A stretch of DNA of 7,219 nucleotides from assembly GCA_031263875.1 (NCBI GenBank), contig JAISEX010000155.1, positions 1 through 7,219 on the forward strand, written 5' to 3'. Below are positions 1 through 5,133 of the stretch, in pieces. The notes beneath the pieces are model-generated. The model did not search any database and was not told the DNA's origin. It was given only the letters and a program-made list of their open reading frames with translations. The position numbers and the translations under genes were made by a program. The first letter of the stretch is position 1. Each line of letters opens with the position of its first letter. Origin of the DNA: Eubacteriales Family XIII. Incertae Sedis bacterium. GTDB lineage: Bacteria > Bacillota > Clostridia > Peptostreptococcales > Anaerovoracaceae.

Positions 1-360
1 CTCACCTATAGATTGATAGTGCTGGCGGTGGTCCCGACGGGTATCATTATCTGGATAAACAGCCTTATCACGTTTTGGAAGCGCAAGAGCCTGCGCACGG
101 GCGGCATCGCGGCGTGGAACAGCTTCGCGATGGTCAGCAATGTGATCTCGGCGTCGCGTAATTTGCCGTCGGCCTTCGGGCGCATCGCAAATTCGCTCAA
201 AAATCAGCGCGGCAACGGTGCCATCGTGATGCTCGCGCTCGTCATCGTGGCCTGCTGCGTACTCGGCGGCTACTTCACGACTTCCTCGATAATGAAGCGC
301 GCGGACCGGAAATACGATCTGTTCGACAAGGTCGGAATGCGCGGGAGCTCGGCCGCGTAA
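1..360 (+). CDS. Membrane protein of unknown function, C-terminal part (5' end outside window)
   Basis: The reading frame is open from the first base and stops at TAA 358-360, giving 119 residues of a longer protein. I see two hydrophobic stretches long enough to span the membrane: in-window residues about 5-26 (rich in V, I and L, with a PTG turn) and about 72-94 (VMLALVIVACCVLGGYF). The 45-residue loop between them is basic (KRK, R, KNQR). The tail is a short charged segment of about 25 residues ending GSSAA. A TTG at 13-15 could in principle be a start, but no ribosome binding site precedes it and the frame continues upstream, so I treat the gene as truncated by the window edge. I do not recognise the family. 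No terminator hairpin with a T-run is evident just after the stop. Confidence 0.7.
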   Translation, partial: LTYRLIVLAVVPTGIIIWINSLITFWKRKSLRTGGIAAWNSFAMVSNVISASRNLPSAFGRIANSLKNQRGNGAIVMLALVIVACCVLGGYFTTSSIMKRADRKYDLFDKVGMRGSSAA

Positions 361-425
361 GCGAGAAATGTGACCCGCTTTTTAACATAACTTCGGCCAA
401 GTCATACGCGGAGGCTGCTATTCTC

Positions 426-528
426 GGCGCATGGGGCTGTTTTAAAAGGAATCCGGCAGTTCTATTGTTAAAATCTTAACAATAGGAAACATTTTTATAA
501 TAGTGAAACAGCCCCACCGGGCTCTCCG
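426..528 (-). repeat. Dispersed hairpin repeat, copy A (103 nt, inverted relative to copy B)
   Basis: Read on the - strand, this begins CGGAGAGCCCGGTGGGGC (528-511) and ends GCCCCATGCGCC (437-426). Both ends recur in copy B at 5025-5133 (17/18 and 12/12 matches). Inside the ends lies an 11-bp perfect inverted repeat, TGGGGCTGTTT (432-442) with AAACAGCCCCA (506-516). Within that sits a second perfect 10-bp inverted repeat, CTATTGTTAA (462-471) with TTAACAATAG (476-485), closed by the loop AATC. No transposase and no clear target-site duplication are visible. It may be a MITE-like element or a repeated structured RNA. The matches are seen directly; the nature of the element is inference. Confidence 0.65.
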
Positions 529-560
529 GGGCTCCGCGTTTGCTTCGGCCGCTTCGCGGC
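510..560. other. GC-rich hairpins at the edge of repeat A
   Basis: AGCCCC (510-515) can pair with GGGGCT (528-533), and GCCGC (548-552) with GCGGC (556-560) around a TTC loop. They join repeat A to the larger hairpin block to its right. A reading frame passes through this block, but its content is dictated by the palindromes, so I read it as non-coding. Confidence 0.5.
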
Positions 561-589
561 TGCTACCGCACCCCTCCGATCCCGTGGCA

Positions 590-621
590 GAGGTACAGGA
601 GCTTCAGCTCCGTCGTACCTC
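590..621. other. Long hairpin in intergenic repeat block
   Basis: GAGGTAC (590-596) pairs with GTACCTC (615-621), and inside it GGAGCT (598-603) pairs with AGCTCC (606-611). The 13 paired positions are interrupted only by A597 on one side and GTC (612-614) on the other. No T-run follows on either strand, so this is not a standard intrinsic terminator. It is one of two large hairpins between repeat A and the direct repeats. Confidence 0.55.
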
Positions 622-646
622 GCACATCGAGGAGCGCAGGGCTTTG

Positions 647-683
647 CCTGTTTTACGCGGCTTTAGCCGCAATGTAAAACAGG
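647..683. other. Two-part 16-bp hairpin in intergenic repeat block
   Basis: CCTGTTTTAC (647-656) is the exact reverse complement of GTAAAACAGG (674-683). The inner GCGGCT (657-662) pairs with AGCCGC (665-670), and a 3-nt bulge AAT (671-673) separates the two parts. Sixteen perfect base pairs in 37 nt is far beyond chance. The element is followed by purine-rich repeats around 690-725 (GAGCG-CAGCGAG / GAGCG-TAGCGAA). Function unknown; it is probably part of the same composite intergenic element as repeat A. Confidence 0.6.
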
Positions 684-776
684 ACAGCGAAACGAGCGCA
701 GCGAGTGGAGGAGTGAGCGTAGCGAACGTTAGCCCGTGGCGCTCTACCGTGCGCGTCGCCTCCACTGCGTTTCGGC

Positions 777-896
777 TCCCCTGTGCGGGCAAAGTCCTCG
801 CCCCGCCCATCCTCACACCGGCGTCCCCATCCACCGCAAAAACAACAAACGGAAGCGAGAACCGAACCTTAACAAAAGCCCCTTTCCTCTGCCGTC
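777..896. repeat. Direct repeat copy 1 (~120 nt)
   Basis: This segment begins TCCCCTGTGCGGGCAAAGTC and ends CTCTGCCGTC. It is repeated almost exactly at 902-1020, with roughly seven differences including one 1-nt gap by my reading. Only about 5 nt separate the copies, so they form a near-tandem pair. Frames on both strands stay open across it, but they match no family I know and their differences do not favour a coding frame. I regard this as non-coding repeat DNA. Confidence 0.75.
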
Positions 897-901
897 GGCT
901 A

Positions 902-1020
902 TCCCCTGTGCGGGCAAAGTCCCCGGCCCGCCCATCCTCACACCGGCGTCCCCATTCAGCGCAAAAACAACAATGGAAGCGAGAACCGAACCTTAACAAA
1001 AGCCCCCTTCCTCTGCCGTC
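902..1020. repeat. Direct repeat copy 2 (~119 nt)
   Basis: Second copy of the segment at 777-896. Differences cluster at CTCGCCCC versus CCCGGCCC, CCACCGC versus TCAGCGC, AACGG versus ATGG, and one C/T in the run before CCTCTGCCGTC. The 1-nt length difference would shift any reading frame between copies, which argues against a repeated protein domain. Confidence 0.75.
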
Positions 1021-1083
1021 CCCCGGCCCCAGCAATTTTTCAGCCCCAATTCTGTTGAAATTGCGCCGTTTTTGTGTCGTTTT

Positions 1084-1142
1084 GTTTCAAAAATATGAAA
1101 GTTCCGTGAAGTTTCTTTGAAATGCGTTGATTCCTTTGAAAT
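1084..1142. promoter_or_regulatory. TTTGAAA motif cluster, possible operator
   Basis: CTTTGAAAT occurs at 1115-1123 and again at 1134-1142, 19 nt apart, which is about two helical turns on the same DNA face. An inverted form, GTTTCAAA, occurs at 1084-1091, and TTTCA (1085-1089) with TGAAA (1096-1100) forms a small inverted repeat. The cluster overlaps and precedes the candidate promoter at 1127-1155. The spacing suggests binding sites for a regulator; which regulator cannot be told. Confidence 0.3.
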
Positions 1143-1155
1143 ATTCCTGTAATAT
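1127..1155 (+). promoter_or_regulatory. Candidate sigma-A promoter for the 1360 gene
   Basis: TTGATT (1127-1132, -35) and TAATAT (1150-1155, -10) are separated by 17 nt in a locally AT-rich stretch that contrasts with the GC-rich repeats to the left. Transcription would start near 1162 and give a leader of about 200 nt. An alternative pairing is TTGAAA (1136-1141) with TATAGG (1161-1166), but its 19-nt spacer is less favourable. Confidence 0.4.
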
Positions 1156-1250
1156 AAGCGTATAGGTACTTCTCAAGACCCCTGTTGTGCGGATTTATCG
1201 TGAAGCTTATCGCGATTCAGAGGCAAAAAAACGCAGGAATACAGTTGCGA

Positions 1251-1307
1251 GCCGCAGACGAGTCACATCCTAAGCGTTGCCGAAGAAGCGCGGCAAGGAC
1301 GTGCGGC
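1251..1307 (+). ncRNA. Possible structured leader upstream of the 1360 gene
   Basis: GCCGCA (1251-1256) can pair with TGCGGC (1302-1307), continued by CG (1259-1260) with CG (1300-1301). Enclosed in it is TTGCCG (1277-1282) with CGGCAA (1291-1296) closing an 8-nt loop. The structure ends about 35 nt before the ribosome binding site at 1343-1348. I compared it from memory with common riboswitch cores (lysine, c-di-GMP, ydaO, SAM, TPP, T-box) and found no convincing match, so it is only a candidate cis-regulatory RNA. Confidence 0.25.
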
Positions 1308-1359
1308 AGGAGTTTTGAGAGGCGCCCGGATAACAAGAGTTCAGGAGGATAAGATCATA

Positions 1360-2238
1360 ATGAAAGCACAAAAAGTACAGTTCATTTTTGTAGAAAAAGA
1401 TCCTTGGTATAAAAAAATAGTCAGCGGGCTTTCGGGCCGTTCCGCGGGAAGCGGGAAGTATGGGTGCAACACGCACGGCTTCAGGACAGATTCGTCAAAA
1501 TACAGATTCAGCAATTCATTTATGAAGGAAACGAAGAAGATTGGCCGGGGTTCGCGCCCGCTCAGTTCCGACGGCGTCGCGTTTAGCGCGGATGAAGCGC
1601 CTTATCCCGAGCGCCGCACGAAAACCGCGGATACGCAGAGGAGCGAGCATATGGAACATACGCCGAAGAACGAGCGGAAACGGCCGCTTGCCGAGAGGCT
1701 TTCAAAGGTGGCGGGGCTGACCGACGCGAGAAAGGAAACGCAACCCATGCAGCCCATGCATGAGGACCGCCGCATCAGCGCGGCGGAAGCGCCGCAGGAT
1801 ATATTTTCGACGCCCGACGCGTTCCGCAGCAGCGACGCGCAGCCGGGCCGCATCCACCGCCGTCAGGCCGGTCAGGAAACGCTGCGCAAGCCCTCGGAGA
1901 ACGAGATAGCCGACAAGCTGTCACGCGCTTTCGACGATTACGACGCGAGCGAGCAGAGTTTCGGCATGTCCGCCGCTCTGTTCCAAGAGGATATACGCGA
2001 AAAAGCGCAGCAGCTCAAAGAGAAGTCCGCGGACAAGTTTTCCGCCGCGAAAGACAGGATCACGGAAGTAAGCATGCAGGAGGACACTTTCGCGTCGAAG
2101 GTGCGGAAGGCGTATGAACGCACCTCCGAACGGGCGAGCGAGTCCCGGCACGCGCTCTTTGTGTGGGGCGCGGGCGGCGCCGCCGGTTTTGCGGTCTGTT
2201 TTATCATTTCGCTGATAATCGTGAACGCGAATTTTTAA
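1360..2238 (+). CDS. Hydrophilic protein with a single C-terminal membrane anchor, function unknown
   Basis: From ATG 1360 the product is 292 residues. An AGGAGG at 1343-1348, 11 nt upstream, supports this start; a TTG at 1315 has no such support. The protein is charged and probably disordered over residues 1-180 (many K, R, E, S and P). It then has a helical, coiled-coil-like stretch of about 206-262 (LFQEDIREKAQQLKEKSADK and following), and ends in one hydrophobic segment at about 265-288. Only about four residues follow that segment. There is no N-terminal signal sequence, so the layout is that of a tail-anchored protein with its body in the cytoplasm. A second start at ATG 1651 (residue 98) has an excellent AGAGGAG at 1637-1643 and would give 195 residues. 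No family recognised. It sits between the repeat block and cysE, with its own candidate promoter. Confidence 0.75.
   Translation: MKAQKVQFIFVEKDPWYKKIVSGLSGRSAGSGKYGCNTHGFRTDSSKYRFSNSFMKETKKIGRGSRPLSSDGVAFSADEAPYPERRTKTADTQRSEHMEHTPKNERKRPLAERLSKVAGLTDARKETQPMQPMHEDRRISAAEAPQDIFSTPDAFRSSDAQPGRIHRRQAGQETLRKPSENEIADKLSRAFDDYDASEQSFGMSAALFQEDIREKAQQLKEKSADKFSAAKDRITEVSMQEDTFASKVRKAYERTSERASESRHALFVWGAGGAAGFAVCFIISLIIVNANF
1637..1653 (+). promoter_or_regulatory. Strong internal ribosome binding site and alternative start
   Basis: AGAGGAG (1637-1643) lies 7 nt before the in-frame ATG at 1651-1653. The spacing is better than that of the upstream start at 1360. The shorter product would keep the coiled-coil and membrane anchor and lose 97 residues. 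It either marks the true start or allows two forms of the protein. Confidence 0.4.
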
Positions 2239-2275
2239 CAGAGCGCCTGATTCCCGCGTTGTAACGTTGTTTTTT
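2224..2275 (+). terminator. Weak terminator-like hairpin after the 1360 gene
   Basis: AACGCGAAT (2224-2232) can pair with ATT-cc-CGCGTT (2250-2260), with CC bulged. A T-run (2270-2275) follows about 9 nt later. The stem overlaps the last codons of the gene and the T-run is not adjacent, so efficiency is doubtful. Confidence 0.25.
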
Positions 2276-2280
2276 GTGCA

Positions 2281-2306
2281 ATAATTATTCTCTACAGAGT
2301 AATTAT
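2281..2306. promoter_or_regulatory. AT-rich inverted repeat upstream of cysE, possible operator
   Basis: ATAATTA (2281-2287) is the reverse complement of TAATTAT (2300-2306), and CTCT (2290-2293) faces AGAG (2296-2299) inside it. The centre is about 40 nt upstream of the candidate -10 at 2333, a usual position for a regulator of a sulfur-assimilation gene. The regulator is not identifiable from the sequence; the symmetry is what I see, the role is inference. Confidence 0.35.
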
Positions 2307-2338
2307 CGAAGCAATAACCTCCGAATATAAGATATAAT
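2303..2338 (+). promoter_or_regulatory. Candidate cysE promoter
   Basis: A perfect TATAAT lies at 2333-2338, but no good -35 is found 16-18 nt upstream. The overlapping TATAAG (2326-2331) has TTATCG (2303-2308) at 17-nt spacing as a poor -35. A strong -10 with a weak -35 fits a promoter needing an activator. Transcription from 2333-2338 would begin near 2345, in the 5' arm of the leader hairpin. Confidence 0.4.
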
Positions 2339-2340
2339 AA

Positions 2341-2383
2341 AATGGCAGGTGCAATCACCTGTCATTGCATTTATTGAGGTGAT
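2341..2383 (+). promoter_or_regulatory. Two-state leader hairpin covering the cysE ribosome binding site
   Basis: State 1 is an 11-pair hairpin (one G-U) of 2341-2351 with 2356-2366 around the loop CAAT, which leaves the ribosome binding site AGGTGAT (2377-2383) free. State 2 is ATCACCT (2354-2360), the exact reverse complement of AGGTGAT, pairing with it across a 16-nt loop and hiding the site. The same CACCT cannot do both. A third overlapping option is TGCAAT (2350-2355) with ATTGCA (2364-2369). If transcription starts near 2345 the outermost pairs of state 1 are lost, which would weaken it. Confidence 0.4.
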
Positions 2384-2384
2384 A

Positions 2385-3026
2385 ATGAGTTTTTTCAAAG
2401 ATACGGCGGACGATATACGGGCCGCCAAGAAGCGCGACCCCGCCGCACGGAACGGATTTGAGATCCTCGTGTGCTATCCGGGCGTGTGGGCGCGGATGAA
2501 TCACCGGCTCGCGCATTTCCTGCACCGTCACGGGCTGAAGCTGATCGCGCGCATGATCTCGCAGTTTTCGAGATTTTTAACGGGCATAGAGATACACCCG
2601 GGCGCGGTGATCGGCAAGCGCTGCTTTATCGATCACGGCATGGCGGTGGTGATCGGCGAAACGACGGAGATCGGCGACGACGTGACGATTTACCAGGGGG
2701 TCACGCTCGGCGGTACGGGCAAGGACGTCGGCAAGCGCCATCCCACCATCGGCAGCCGCGTGATTATCAGTACGGGCGCGAAGGTGCTCGGCTCGTTTAC
2801 GGTCGGGGATGATTCGCGCGTCGGCGCGGGTTCCGTGGTTCTCGAGGAAGTGCCGCCCAACAGCACCGTCGTCGGCGTTCCGGGAAAGATCGTGCATAAA
2901 AACACGCACAAGGCCGAGGAGATGAACCAGATCGATCTGCCGGATCCCGTGCAAGCGGAATTGGAAAAGCTGCGCGAGCGTATCGCGCAACTCGAAGATA
3001 AATTGACGGAAATGGAGCGCGGGTAA
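2385..3026 (+). CDS. cysE: Serine O-acetyltransferase (EpsC type)
   Basis: Transfers an acetyl group from acetyl-CoA to L-serine, giving O-acetylserine, the substrate of cysteine synthase; cytoplasmic. The product is 213 residues, the usual size of the short Firmicutes/EpsC form. The N-terminal helical part (about 1-65) includes DPAARNGFEILVCYPGVWA, and a left-handed beta-helix of hexapeptide repeats follows from about 68 to 165 (IEIHPGAVIG, GVTLGGTGK, VGAGSVV, VVGVPGK). Catalytic-type histidines are visible at H84 (FIDHG) and H119 (GKRHPTIG). A short charged helix, about 188-213, ends the protein and looks coiled-coil. The start at ATG 2385 is preceded by GAGGTGAT; a GTG at 2349 lies within the leader hairpin and is unlikely. 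cysS follows 378 nt downstream, matching the conserved Firmicutes cysE-cysS order. Confidence 0.96.
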   Translation: MSFFKDTADDIRAAKKRDPAARNGFEILVCYPGVWARMNHRLAHFLHRHGLKLIARMISQFSRFLTGIEIHPGAVIGKRCFIDHGMAVVIGETTEIGDDVTIYQGVTLGGTGKDVGKRHPTIGSRVIISTGAKVLGSFTVGDDSRVGAGSVVLEEVPPNSTVVGVPGKIVHKNTHKAEEMNQIDLPDPVQAELEKLRERIAQLEDKLTEMERG

Positions 3027-3153
3027 AAGATGGCTGATGAGGTTTTTGGGTGATGTAATTTAATGCGAATCGGAAGTTTTGCGTAAACGTGAAGGAGCGC
3101 GTTGAACGGGTTGGATTACGGGTCGAGGGGGTTTGCGATATGGAAAATAATAG

Positions 3154-3215
3154 AATTTCGCATAACGCATAAACGGAATCGTGCATAGTGCATAAGCGAA
3201 AAATTTCGCATCACG
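3154..3215. repeat. GCATA motif cluster and imperfect direct repeats
   Basis: GCATAACGCATAA (3160-3172) and GCATAGTGCATAA (3183-3195) match at 11 of 13 positions, and each is itself a doubled GCATA at 7-nt spacing. AATTTCGCATAACG (3154-3167) and AATTTCGCATCACG (3202-3215) match at 13 of 14. Together they form a small, ordered repeat field between cysE and cysS. Function unknown. Confidence 0.5.
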
Positions 3216-3243
3216 TTAAATGAGAATGTCGCAAACGGTGTGA

Positions 3244-3271
3244 TTGAGTTTTGGGCGATGGGAAATAATTA
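3244..3271 (+). promoter_or_regulatory. Weak candidate promoter for cysS
   Basis: TTGAGT (3244-3249) and TAATTA (3266-3271) are 16 nt apart, leaving a leader of about 125 nt. Both hexamers are imperfect, and read-through from cysE is an alternative because no terminator was seen after cysE. Confidence 0.25.
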
Positions 3272-3404
3272 AATCAGCGTGACGCGTAACGATTAAGATG
3301 TAACACTTAACACGATTCGCACGACGCGCAAAAACGAGAGCGCCTCACGCTAGGCAAGTGAAAAAGTTATCGAGAGAGAATTACCGGGAGAGAAATGAGG
3401 GAAC

Positions 3405-4817
3405 ATGAGAGTATACAATACGCTCACGCGCAGCAAGGAAGAACTGAAGCCGCTTGACGGCGACGAATATAAGATCTATGTCTGCGGGCCGACCGTCTAC
3501 AACTATTTTCATATCGGCAATGCGCGGCCGTTCGTCGTCTTTGACACGCTGCGAAGATATCTCGAATACCGTGGCAGCAAGGTGAACTTCGTGCAGAATT
3601 TCACGGACGTCGATGACAAGATCATTAACAAGGCGCGCGAGGAAGGCGTTTCGGCTTCGGAGATAAGCGAGAAATATATCGCGGAATATTATCGGGACGC
3701 GGCGGCGCTGAATGTCAAAAAGGCGAGCGTCCATCCGAAGGTGACGGAAAATATGGACGAGATAATCGCCTTCGTGAGCGTGCTGATAGAAAAGGGCCAC
3801 GCGTACGAGGTGGATGGCGACGTGTATTTCGATACGGCGAGTTTCCCCGGATACGGCAAGCTGTCGGGTCAGCGCGTGGAGGATCTGGAGGCGGGCGCGC
3901 GCATAGAAGTCGACGAGCGCAAGAAGAGCCCGCTCGATTTCGCGCTCTGGAAACGCCGGAAGGCGGACGACGAGATCGCGTGGGAATCACCGTGGGGCAT
4001 GGGCCGTCCCGGTTGGCATATCGAGTGCTCCGCCATGTCGAAAAAATACCTTGGCGATACCATTGATATTCACGCGGGCGGGCAGGACCTGACGTTCCCG
4101 CATCACGAAAACGAGATCGCCCAGTCCGAAGCGGCCACGGGCAAGAAGTTTGCGGATTACTGGATGCACAACGGCTATATCACGATAGACGACAAGAAGA
4201 TGTCGAAATCCGCGGGCAATTTTTTCACGGTCCGCGATATACTGAAGGAGTACAGCGGCGAGGTGATCCGCTTCTTTCTGCTGGCGGGGCACTACCGGAG
4301 CCCGATAGATTTTTCGCGCGAGCTGATGAGCCAGTCAAGCTCGGCGCTTGACAGAATGTATAACGCGAAAAACACGCTGGAGCATTTGATCGAAAAGGGC
4401 GCGGATGCCATGACGGAGCAGGAAAGCGTTTCACTTGACAGTCTCGCGAAATACAAGGACAAGTTTATCGCCGCGATGGACGACGACCTGAATACGGCGG
4501 ACGCGATCGCTGCGATATTCGAGCTGATCGCGGAGGTGAACGCCGTGACGAAGGACGGCGCGTCGAAGGAGTACGCCGCGGGCGCCCTCGCGCTTTTGAA
4601 GGAGCTGACGGGCGTGCTCGGATTGCTCGGAGATGCCGGGAGCGAAGAAGCCGCGGACGAGAAAGACGAAGAACTTGAAGCGCTGATCGCCCAGCGGCAG
4701 ACGGCCCGCGCCGAAAAGAACTGGGCCCGCGCCGACGAGATCCGGGATATATTGAAGGAACGCGGTATTACGCTGAAGGATACGCCGCAGGGCCTGCAGG
4801 TGATTCGGGAAAAGTGA
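3405..4817 (+). CDS. cysS: Cysteinyl-tRNA synthetase
   Basis: Class I aminoacyl-tRNA synthetase that activates cysteine with ATP and charges tRNA-Cys in the cytoplasm. The product has 470 residues, close to the 460-470 usual for the family. The HIGH-type motif is HIGN at 36-39 and the KMSKS motif is at 265-269. The zinc ligands that give cysteine selectivity are all in place: C27 (VCGPTVYN), C208 (WHIECSAM), H233 and E237 (FPHHENE). TDVDDKI (67-73) is also a family hallmark. The C-terminal half (about 310-470) is the helical anticodon-binding region, with a charged insert about 415-430 and the expected [14 protein letters not shown] near the end. The start ATG 3405 has GAGGG at 3397-3401, slightly close. 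It is not overlapped by neighbours; a terminator-like hairpin begins 10 nt after the stop. Confidence 0.98.
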   Translation: MRVYNTLTRSKEELKPLDGDEYKIYVCGPTVYNYFHIGNARPFVVFDTLRRYLEYRGSKVNFVQNFTDVDDKIINKAREEGVSASEISEKYIAEYYRDAAALNVKKASVHPKVTENMDEIIAFVSVLIEKGHAYEVDGDVYFDTASFPGYGKLSGQRVEDLEAGARIEVDERKKSPLDFALWKRRKADDEIAWESPWGMGRPGWHIECSAMSKKYLGDTIDIHAGGQDLTFPHHENEIAQSEAATGKKFADYWMHNGYITIDDKKMSKSAGNFFTVRDILKEYSGEVIRFFLLAGHYRSPIDFSRELMSQSSSALDRMYNAKNTLEHLIEKGADAMTEQESVSLDSLAKYKDKFIAAMDDDLNTADAIAAIFELIAEVNAVTKDGASKEYAAGALALLKELTGVLGLLGDAGSEEAADEKDEELEALIAQRQTARAEKNWARADEIRDILKERGITLKDTPQGLQVIREK

Positions 4818-4826
4818 CGGAGAAAT

Positions 4827-4848
4827 CATGAAACCCGTTTCGTGTTTT
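4827..4848 (+). terminator. Terminator-like hairpin after cysS
   Basis: CATGAAA (4827-4833) pairs with TTTCGTG (4838-4844, one G-U) around the loop CCCG, followed directly by TTTT (4845-4848). The stem is AT-rich and the T-run short, so termination may be partial. It lies 10 nt past the cysS stop, in the right place. A second small stem, TTTCAC (4846-4851) with GTGAAA (4867-4872), follows. Confidence 0.4.
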
Positions 4849-4892
4849 CACTATGTGAGATTTTATGTGAAAGGCACTTTCCCTTTATGAGA

Positions 4893-5027
4893 GCCGTGCC
4901 GAACGGCGCGGCGAGTTAGTTCGCAGGAATCATCAGGGGAGCGGAGCGGGGCGAAGCCGCGTGGAGCGACCGCGCAAGGGATAGAAGCGGTATCCTTTTT
5001 TGCCACCGGCAAAAAAGATACAAGCGG
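4893..5027. repeat. GC-rich intergenic hairpin block to the left of repeat B
   Basis: Contains GCCGTGCCG (4893-4901) facing CGGCGCGGC (4904-4912), then purine-rich repeats (GGAGCGGAGCGGGGCG), then a long hairpin. That hairpin is GTATC (4990-4994) plus TTTTTTGCC (4996-5004) with GGCAAAAAA (5008-5016) plus GATAC (5017-5021), one C bulged. It is bracketed by GATAGAAGCGG (4980-4990) and GATACAAGCGG (5017-5027), an 11-mer with one mismatch. No reading frame here looks real. The block resembles in style the hairpin block next to repeat A. Confidence 0.55.
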
Positions 5028-5133
5028 ATAGCCCGGTGGGGCACTCAAAAATAAAAGATTGGTTTTTGTGAATGTCCGCGCAGAGGATTGCCGCACGATT
5101 ACGTACAAAATTATTTTGAGTGCCCCATGCGCC
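5025..5133 (+). repeat. Dispersed hairpin repeat, copy B (109 nt)
   Basis: Begins CGGATAGCCCGGTGGGGC (5025-5042) and ends GCCCCATGCGCC (5122-5133), matching both ends of copy A (426-528, other strand). The inner stem differs from A: TGGGGCACTCAAAA (5037-5050) pairs perfectly over 14 bp with TTTTGAGTGCCCCA (5114-5127). After a bulged A, TAA (5052-5054) pairs with TTA (5111-5113). The ~55-nt interior has no similarity to A that I can align. No transposase is present. Mobile miniature element or repeated RNA structure; undecided. Confidence 0.65.

Larger units (their letters stand above)
3027..3404. other. cysE-cysS spacer, no gene seen
   Basis: No supported gene lies in this 378-nt stretch. 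It has many short ATG/TAA-containing runs and degenerate direct repeats of a GCATA-type motif. The T-box leader common before Firmicutes cysteine/cysS genes is absent: I see no AGGGTGGNACCGCG-like sequence. A small GCCT/AGGC hairpin near 3342-3356 is not convincing. Confidence 0.6.

Noticed and set aside
496..501. TATAAT as a promoter reading rightward out of repeat A
   Set aside because: No acceptable -35 at 16-18 nt upstream and no gene downstream for about 850 nt.
426..528. Target-site duplication flanking repeat A as proof of transposition
   Set aside because: Flanking bases on the two sides do not match convincingly; mobility remains unproven.
777..1020. CRISPR array
   Set aside because: Only two units of ~120 nt with a 5-nt gap; no short repeats with unique spacers.
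604..1035. Open frame of about 143 codons on the - strand
   Set aside because: Same GC-rich repeat region; no start signal and no recognisable protein. Stops are rare there because of base composition.
503..1120. Long open frame of about 205 codons on the + strand across the repeat block
   Set aside because: It runs through palindromes and the direct repeats, has low-complexity R/S/P content, matches no family I know, has no good ribosome binding site, and the 1-nt gap between repeat copies changes its frame.
3027..3404. T-box leader for cysS
   Set aside because: No AGGGTGGNACCGCG-like antiterminator sequence or terminator hairpin was found.
4989..5021. Intrinsic terminator
   Set aside because: The T-run lies inside the stem rather than after it; on neither strand does a T-run follow the closing stem.
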